The notes under the pieces were generated by a model. It did no database searches and was not told the origin of the DNA. It saw only the letters and a list, made by a program, of their open reading frames with translations. A stretch of DNA of 64,000 bases from Stenotrophomonas lactitubi (GTDB lineage: Bacteria; Pseudomonadota; Gammaproteobacteria; Xanthomonadales; Xanthomonadaceae): the NCBI RefSeq assembly GCF_002803515.1, contig NZ_PHQX01000001.1, forward strand, positions 2,046,001 through 2,110,000, given 5' to 3'. This document shows, piece after piece, positions 58,652-64,000 of the stretch; the first letter of the stretch is position 1; each line of letters starts with the position of its first letter. A program made the position numbers and the translations under genes.

Positions 58652-60303
58652 CAGCGCGTTCCTCCTGTCTGTTGCAGATGACGCGCACGCAGCTGCGCGC
58701 GCAGTTCGCGGCGGCTGATCTTGCCAACCGCCGTGGTATCGAAGCTGTCCACGAAGACAATCTGATCGGGCACCTTGAACGCGGCCAGGCCACGTCCGCG
58801 CATCCACGCCTTCAGCGCTGGCGCCTTGATCGCCTCGCCCTGCTGGATCACGAAGGCACAGCTGCGCTCGCCCAGATAGTCGTCGGGAATGGAGACCACG
58901 GCAGCATCGAACACGCTGCCATGGGCCAGCAGATGGTCTTCGATCTCCTCGGCGGAGATCTTCTCGCCCGCCCGGTTGATGTGGTCGCCGGCACGGCCCT
59001 GCACCACCAGGTAGCCCCCGGGCAGCTGCTGCACGCGGTCGCCGGTGCGATAGAAGCCATCGTCGGTGAACGAGCGCGCGTTCGCCGCCGCGTCATTGTG
59101 GTAACCGCGGATGGTATACGGGCCCCGCGTGAGCAGATGGCCAACCTCGCCTTCGGCAACAGGCTGGTCATGGTCATCGACCACACGCACTTCATCATCG
59201 GCGCTGATCGGCCGCCCCTGGCAGGCAACGATCAGTTCCTGCGGATCATCCAGCCGGGTGTAGTTGACCAGGCCTTCGGCCATGCCGAACACCTGCTGCA
59301 ATGTGCATCCAAGGCCATCAATGACCCGCCGTGCGGCCTCCGGCACCAGCTTGGCTCCACCAACCTGCAGGACCTGCAGGCTGGACAGATCGTGCTTGCT
59401 GGTCGCCGCCGCCTGCGCCCACAGCAGCGCCAGCGGCGGTACCAGACCACAGCAGGTCACCTTCTCGCGCGCGATCAGCGGGAATGCCGCATCCGGGCCC
59501 GGGCCCGGGCTGAGCACCACGCGGGCGCCGGCGTACAGCGCACCGAAGAAACCCGGTGAACTCATCGGGAAGTTGTGTGCCGCTGGCAGCGCGACCAGGT
59601 ACACGCTGTCGCGGTCGATACCGCAGATTTCGTTGCTGGCGCGGAACGAGTAGATGTAATCGTCATGCGTGCGCGGAATGAGCTTTGACAGCCCGGTGCT
59701 GCCACCGGAAATCTGCAGGAACGCCACCGACTGCGGATCAGGATCGGCCGGCAGCTGGCTGCGGTCGCCCTGCAGCGAGTCCAGCGCAACAAATTCGGCT
59801 GCGTCGCCATCGATCAACACGTGGCGTACCGCTGGCACCTCCGCCTGCAGCGCGCGCGCCAGGCCACGGTGGTCGAAACCCTCATGTACATCGGTGCTGA
59901 TGTAGGCACTGGCCTCGGCCTTGCGGGCGAAGTGGGCCAGCTCGGTGATGCGGTGCGCCGGCAGCGCGTACACCGGCACCAGCCCGGCGCGGAACAACCC
60001 GCAGATGGTGCTGATGAAACTGGCGCTGTTGCCCAGCTGCACCAGCACGCGCTCCCCGGGTTGCAGGCCCAGCGCCAGCAGGCCGGCACCGATGCGCCCG
60101 GCCTCATGCCAGAGCTGCGCATAGCTCAAGCGCACATCGCCAGCCACCACCGCGATGTCATCGGCATGGCGCTCGGCGCGTTCGCGCAGGAAACCGGGGA
60201 AGGTTTCGCCACGCCAATGACCTGCAGCCCGATAACGCGCGACCAGCGCTTCGGGCCATTGCTGCTGCAGCGGCAGGCGGGAGTCAACGGTGGACGGCGT
60301 CAT
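58651..60303 (-). CDS. entE: 2,3-dihydroxybenzoate-AMP ligase EntE
   Basis: Activates dihydroxybenzoate and loads it onto the aryl carrier protein. 550 residues of the ANL family: [21 protein letters not shown] in the ATP loop (about residue 195), [10 protein letters not shown] (the aryl-acid pocket Asn-Phe region), [36 protein letters not shown] and the final GKISRRELR with the catalytic Lys. It overlaps entC by four bases and entB by one base. Confidence 0.94.
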   Translation of the reverse strand: MTPSTVDSRLPLQQQWPEALVARYRAAGHWRGETFPGFLRERAERHADDIAVVAGDVRLSYAQLWHEAGRIGAGLLALGLQPGERVLVQLGNSASFISTICGLFRAGLVPVYALPAHRITELAHFARKAEASAYISTDVHEGFDHRGLARALQAEVPAVRHVLIDGDAAEFVALDSLQGDRSQLPADPDPQSVAFLQISGGSTGLSKLIPRTHDDYIYSFRASNEICGIDRDSVYLVALPAAHNFPMSSPGFFGALYAGARVVLSPGPGPDAAFPLIAREKVTCCGLVPPLALLWAQAAATSKHDLSSLQVLQVGGAKLVPEAARRVIDGLGCTLQQVFGMAEGLVNYTRLDDPQELIVACQGRPISADDEVRVVDDHDQPVAEGEVGHLLTRGPYTIRGYHNDAAANARSFTDDGFYRTGDRVQQLPGGYLVVQGRAGDHINRAGEKISAEEIEDHLLAHGSVFDAAVVSIPDDYLGERSCAFVIQQGEAIKAPALKAWMRGRGLAAFKVPDQIVFVDSFDTTAVGKISRRELRAQLRARHLQQTGGTR

Positions 60304-61493
60304 GCGGATACCTCGATCAGGGGCAGCGGGTCCTGCACGCCCAGTGCGTTCAACAGCGCAGCGAATTTGGCGGCGGTCTCGGCGACCTCGGCGTCAGGCT
60401 GCGAGTCGGCGACGATGCCGGCGCCGGCATACAGGCGCAGCTGGGTGCCCTGCAGGCGCGCGCAGCGGATCGCCACATACCAGTCGCCGTCACCCTGTGC
60501 ATCCAGCCAGCCTACGGCGCCGGCATAGAAGCCGCGCGGTACCGGTTCCAGCGCACGGATGCGCTGCAGTGCTTCCAGCCGCGGGGTACCGCAGACGGCC
60601 GGGGTGGGATGCAGCTCGGCCAGCAGGGTCGCCGCCGAGGTGGCAGCGTCCTTCAGCGTGGCGTGGATGCGTGTTCCCAGATGCCACATGCTGGCGGTAG
60701 CGTGCAGCACCGGGCGCGGCTGCGCCTCGATGTGGCTGCACCACGGCGACAGGCCATCGACGATGGCCTCCACCACATGGCGGTGTTCGTCGTGATCCTT
60801 TGCCGATGCCAGCAACGCCTGCGCGGCGCGCTCGTCGGCGGCCGGGTCAGCACTGCGCCGGGCCGAACCGGCAAGCGGATGCGACAGTACCTGCGCACCG
60901 CGCTTGCGCAGCAGCAGCTCCGGCGTCGCCCCCACCAGCCACGCCGGTGCCTGGCCGACGTCCACCGGCAGCGGCACGGCGTAGGTTGCCACCGAAGGAT
61001 CGGTGCCCAGGCGGGCCAGCAGCGTTTCCGGCGACAGCGCCTGCTGCGTGCGCGCCAACAGGCTGCGCGCCAGTACCACCTTGTGCAGCACCGGGTTGGG
61101 CGCGCGCATCGCGCTGACCGCGTCGGCCACTGACGCTGCATAGTCCTGCGCGGACGGCTCAGCGGCCAGCACTCCGGCCAACGCCGGCGCCGCCTGTGAC
61201 TGCACAGGCAATGCTGGCAACAGTCGCTCGGGCTGGTACAACGCATCATCGGCACGCGGCTCGAACGGCACCGCGCCGACCAGCAGGCCCGGGCCACCGC
61301 GCTGCTGCGCGAAGAACGTCGCCACGCGCTCGGCCAGCGTGGCCAGCGCGCCCGCCGGCAAAGGTGCGCGGCAGCCCCGCGCGTGCATCTGCTGATCGGC
61401 CTGCCGCAGCAGGAACAGCGGTGCTTCAGCGGTGGGCTCCGGCAGCATCGACGCAGCCTCCGGCCATGCGCCCTGCATCAGGGAATCGTTCAT
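60300..61493 (-). CDS. entC: Isochorismate synthase EntC
   Basis: Converts chorismate to isochorismate, 397 residues. Chorismate-binding motifs are in order: VLARSLLA and the [11 protein letters not shown] loop, HRHVVEAI (catalytic residues), [14 protein letters not shown] [40 protein letters not shown] and [18 protein letters not shown] at the Mg site. The start, MNDSLMQ at 61493, overlaps the entS stop as ATGA. Confidence 0.94.
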   Translation of the reverse strand: MNDSLMQGAWPEAASMLPEPTAEAPLFLLRQADQQMHARGCRAPLPAGALATLAERVATFFAQQRGGPGLLVGAVPFEPRADDALYQPERLLPALPVQSQAAPALAGVLAAEPSAQDYAASVADAVSAMRAPNPVLHKVVLARSLLARTQQALSPETLLARLGTDPSVATYAVPLPVDVGQAPAWLVGATPELLLRKRGAQVLSHPLAGSARRSADPAADERAAQALLASAKDHDEHRHVVEAIVDGLSPWCSHIEAQPRPVLHATASMWHLGTRIHATLKDAATSAATLLAELHPTPAVCGTPRLEALQRIRALEPVPRGFYAGAVGWLDAQGDGDWYVAIRCARLQGTQLRLYAGAGIVADSQPDAEVAETAAKFAALLNALGVQDPLPLIEVSA

Positions 61494-62686
61494 GTCGTCT
61501 CCTTCATCCGATACGCTGCGGCCAGCACGCACAGCACCAGCAGCAACACGCCGACCAGCAGATAAGGCAGGCTGGCCCCGCCGCGATACAACAGGGTGCC
61601 GAGCATCGGCCCGGCTACCATGCCCAGCCCCTGTGCCGCCGCGACCGTGCCTGCCGCCGCACCCTGTTCGTGCGCCTGCACCGCATCGGCGGCCAACGCC
61701 TGGAACGAGGGAAACACGAAGCCCATGCCGAACGCCGCAAGCGCGTACGCTGCTGGCAACTGCCAGGTCTGCTGCACCGCGGCCACCGAGGCGAAGCCGA
61801 TGCCGGCGATCAGTGCGCCGAGGATGATCCAGCGCCGGGGATGCACGTCCAGCTTCATCACCAGCCCCTGCGCAAGAATCAGGCCCACGCCCACTGCAGT
61901 CAGGGCGATGCCGGCCATGCGTGCGCCTTCGGCTGCATCCAGGCCGAAGCGATCGATGGCGAAGAAGCCCACCGTGACCTGCGCGATGGTGACCGACACC
62001 ATCGCCACGAAGGCGGCCATCTGCGGCAGACGCAGACGCGGGTCGAGGCGCGACAGTGGTATGCGCTTGCGGTTCTGTGCGGCAGCCACCGGGGGCGTGG
62101 CCGGCAGGCGCCACGCCAGCAGACCCAGCGCGAGCAGCGGCAACAGCGCCGCCACATACAGCGCCAACGGCAGGTTCTTGTAGGCAAGCCATCCGGCAGC
62201 AGCCGGGCCCAGCACCATGCCCAGCGCATTGGCGCTGCCCAGCCGGGCCAGGAACTTGGTGCGTTGACCCGGCGGGGCCTGGTCTGCGATCAGCGCAGCG
62301 GCGGTTGGCGGCACGGCCGCATAGAACAGGCCCACCAGCCCGCGCGCACCTACCAGTACCAGTACCGAGACCAGCACCGGCGGTATCGTCTGCAGCGCGA
62401 CATCGATGAACACCGCCAACGCGATGTAGACCAGCGTGTAGGCGCTCATGGCCAGCACCAGCACGCGCTTGCGGCCGATGCGATCGCTGAGCTGGCCCCA
62501 GGGGCGAGCGGCCAGCATCCACAACACCCCGGCAGCCGTGACCGATAGTCCGGCATGCCATTCAGACAGGCCCAGCAGGCGGACCACCGGGCCGATGACG
62601 GCGACAAAGGACATCATCGCCATGGTGCCGATCAGGGCAGCCAACACCAGCGCCGGCAAGCCGGGAACCACGGGACGTGCATGCAT
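61490..62686 (-). CDS. entS: EntS-like siderophore exporter, MFS
   Basis: Inner-membrane major facilitator protein (398 residues, about 12 spans). MFS motif A is seen as GQLSDRIGRKRVL in the 2-3 loop; LARLGSANALGMVLGPAAAGW is in span 5. As first gene of the ent operon it is the likely exporter of the siderophore, like EntS in E. coli, though it is closer to a generic drug-type MFS than to E. coli EntS by eye. It is preceded by an AT-rich stretch with a possible Fur site. Confidence 0.82.
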   Translation of the reverse strand: MHARPVVPGLPALVLAALIGTMAMMSFVAVIGPVVRLLGLSEWHAGLSVTAAGVLWMLAARPWGQLSDRIGRKRVLVLAMSAYTLVYIALAVFIDVALQTIPPVLVSVLVLVGARGLVGLFYAAVPPTAAALIADQAPPGQRTKFLARLGSANALGMVLGPAAAGWLAYKNLPLALYVAALLPLLALGLLAWRLPATPPVAAAQNRKRIPLSRLDPRLRLPQMAAFVAMVSVTIAQVTVGFFAIDRFGLDAAEGARMAGIALTAVGVGLILAQGLVMKLDVHPRRWIILGALIAGIGFASVAAVQQTWQLPAAYALAAFGMGFVFPSFQALAADAVQAHEQGAAAGTVAAAQGLGMVAGPMLGTLLYRGGASLPYLLVGVLLLVLCVLAAAYRMKETT

Positions 62687-62772
62687 GGAACACCAACCGT
62701 AACCAAGGAGGGAACGCCGGGCGCTTCCGCACCCTGCGCGACGTCGCCCTGTCAGGCGGCGACGCCATCCTT

Positions 62773-62803
62773 AAATGATAACGGCTCGCATTTGCATTTG
62801 ATA
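62773..62803 (-). promoter_or_regulatory. Possible Fur box before entS
   Basis: An AT-rich stretch in otherwise GC-rich DNA, plus strand AAATGATAACGGCTCGCATTT followed by GCATTTGATA. AAATG/CATTT form inverted ends, and GATAAC and ATTTGATA resemble Fur hexamers. Located about 90-115 bases before the entS ATG; iron-Fur repression of this operon would be expected. The match to the 19-base consensus is partial. Confidence 0.5.
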
Positions 62804-62838
62804 CCCATTCGCTTAACGGGCATGCACCCGCAGGTGCA

Positions 62839-63168
62839 TCACTGCCCTGCGCGTACCGACAGCAGGCCGCGACGCTTGAACCACCACTCCAGCGGCAGGG
62901 TCACCAGCGGCGGAATCGCGGCCAGCAAGGCCAGCCCCGTTGCCCACCATGGCCAGCGCAGGCGCAGGGCCGCAAACAGGGTCACCGCCACGTACACCAT
63001 GAACGCCACGCCATGCAGCGGCCCGAACAGCTTCACCAGCGCGACGTTGGCCTGCGGGCCGTACTTGAGCCACATGCCGGCCAGCAGACCGGCCCAGGTG
63101 ATGGCCTCGATGAAGGCGACGATCGCGAACAGGCGTCCGGTCGGATGCAGCGGGTTGCGGTGGGTCAC
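62839..63168 (-). CDS. DUF3817-family membrane protein
   Basis: A 109-residue inner-membrane protein with three spans: GRLFAIVAFIEAITWAGLLAG (about 10-30), FGPLHGVAFMVYVAVTLFA (about 47-70) and WWATGLALLAAIPPLVTLP. The E-x-x-T/S-W and K-x-x-GPLHG-x-x-F pattern is the DUF3817 signature. Start is a GTG at 63168 with GGAG seven bases upstream. The function is unknown. Confidence 0.82.
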   Translation of the reverse strand: MTHRNPLHPTGRLFAIVAFIEAITWAGLLAGMWLKYGPQANVALVKLFGPLHGVAFMVYVAVTLFAALRLRWPWWATGLALLAAIPPLVTLPLEWWFKRRGLLSVRAGQ

Positions 63169-63234
63169 GCAAGGCTCCAACAGTGGATATCAAATGCGAA
63201 AGATACGCAGATGCGAACGATCCGAACACCGAGG

Positions 63235-63294
63235 GTAGTGCCGGGCCATACCCGGCGAACGGTAGAGCTGTGTCCACCAAGGTGGACACCTACC
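63235..63294. repeat. Two SMAG/REP units
   Basis: GTAGTGCCGGGCCATACCCGGC at about 63235-63256 and GTAGAGCTGTGTCCACC through its partner ending CTACC at 63294. The second unit supplies the stop codon of the downstream minus-strand gene. Confidence 0.8.
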
Positions 63295-64000
63295 GACGCG
63301 TTTCCGGCAGGATCTGCTCCCCGATCTCACGCAGCACCTCGTCCAGCGGCCGGCCGTTGTCGACCAGGTTGAACATCACATGGGCCACGCCCTGCGCGTG
63401 CACCCGCAACAGGTAGTCGCGCAGGCCATCGCGGCCCACCTTCAGACCCAGCGGCAACGGCTCTGCCGGCGCAGCCGGGTCGGCCTGCAGGTCCAGCAGC
63501 ATCGACTGCACGAACGGTTTGGGCGTGCCGCCGCGTTGGGCCAGGGCCTGCTGCCAAAGACCGATGCGCCCTTCCTGCGCGGCTTCTTCGCGGTGGTAGG
63601 TCGCCCAGCCTTCGGCTTCGCGCGCGATCCACTGCAGGCTCTGCCGTGCAGTCCCGACCACCAGCATCGGAATGCGCCTGGCCGGCGCGGGAAGTACGTC
63701 GTATCCACCGGTTGCCTGCAACACCGGCGCACGCTCGGACGGTTCGGGCGACAGCGCTGCACGCAGCAGCGACCAGCGTTCGCGGAAGGTCGCTGCCCTG
63801 CTTTCCAGATCCTCGCAGAATGCCGCGAACTCTTCAGGTCGATCACCCGAGCCCAGGCCCAGCACGAAGCGCCCACCACTGATCCGGTCCAACGTCAGCG
63901 CCGACTTCGCCACCTGCAACGGGTGCCGCAATGGCAGCACGATGGCCGCAGTGCCGATCACGATGCGTTCGGTCGCCGCGGCCAGCATGCCCAGCCACAG
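63290..64000 (-). CDS. Luciferase-like (LLM class) oxidoreductase, partial
   Basis: The reading frame runs off the right edge, so the N-terminus is missing. The visible 236 residues show bacterial-luciferase-like features: ERIVIGTAAIVLPLRHPLQVAKSALTLD in part, SGGRFVLGLGSGDRPEEF, then a C-terminal half ending QILPETRR. Such enzymes use FMNH2 or F420-like flavins to oxidise unknown substrates. Its TAG stop lies within the GTAG motif of a REP element. Confidence 0.85.
   Translation of the reverse strand: MWLGMLAAATERIVIGTAAIVLPLRHPLQVAKSALTLDRISGGRFVLGLGSGDRPEEFAAFCEDLESRAATFRERWSLLRAALSPEPSERAPVLQATGGYDVLPAPARRIPMLVVGTARQSLQWIAREAEGWATYHREEAAQEGRIGLWQQALAQRGGTPKPFVQSMLLDLQADPAAPAEPLPLGLKVGRDGLRDYLLRVHAQGVAHVMFNLVDNGRPLDEVLREIGEQILPETRR

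Overview
The window looks like a chromosomal segment of Stenotrophomonas, most likely the S. maltophilia complex. The evidence is high GC, many GTAG-type palindromes (the S. maltophilia SMAG/REP family) at gene ends, a nar/moa/mod block, and an enterobactin-type cluster in which the aryl carrier protein is a gene separate from entB. I see no rRNA, tRNA, CRISPR array, insertion sequence or replication origin. No numerical analysis or database search was possible; family names rest on motifs read in the sequence.

1-20.5 kb: anaerobic nitrate respiration. After the 3' end of a diflavin reductase gene, about 20 kb runs on the minus strand: moaA, moaCB (fused), moeA, moaD, moaE, mobA and a DUF7009 gene (cofactor synthesis); narK, narG, narH, narJ, narI, a parvulin gene and a second narK (reductase and nitrate transport); a HemN homologue; an FNR/ANR-type regulator with all four cluster cysteines; modA, modB, modC (molybdate uptake). 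FNR-box-like sites lie before narK (perfect 14-mer), hemN (one mismatch) and, more weakly, moaA. The HemN homologue lacks the radical-SAM cysteine motif. The modC 3' end and its REP are tandemly duplicated.

20.5-30.3 kb: accessory region. Two small conserved genes are followed by a strongly structured stretch with inverted repeats, a small-protein gene with a truncated paralogue downstream, decayed remnants, and a signal-peptide-bearing Rhs/YD-repeat protein whose toxin-like tip overlaps a multi-spanning membrane protein (presumed immunity). Three small exported proteins follow on the other strand.

30.3-44.8 kb: an AraC regulator diverges from a four-gene FUSC-type tripartite efflux operon. 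Then come a DUF6916 gene, a GNAT acetyltransferase, three paralogous phage-tail-collar (microcystin-dependent) proteins, a 1690-residue Ig-repeat autotransporter and an M14 metallopeptidase.

44.9-48.8 kb: a tight four-gene cluster, DUF3348, DUF802, OmpA/MotB-like, DUF2894. The DUF802 protein has a MotA/ExbB-like membrane core with a very long coiled-coil tail, and its partner has a membrane Asp motif plus an OmpA domain. This is the layout of a proton-driven stator such as ZorAB or MotAB, and is my main candidate for an undescribed system.

49.2-64 kb: a TonB-dependent receptor and a phytase-like esterase, behind a possible Pho box; then the catecholate siderophore operon entS-entC-entE-entB-entB'-entF-entA on the minus strand, behind a possible Fur site; a DUF3817 membrane protein; and a luciferase-like oxidoreductase cut by the window end.
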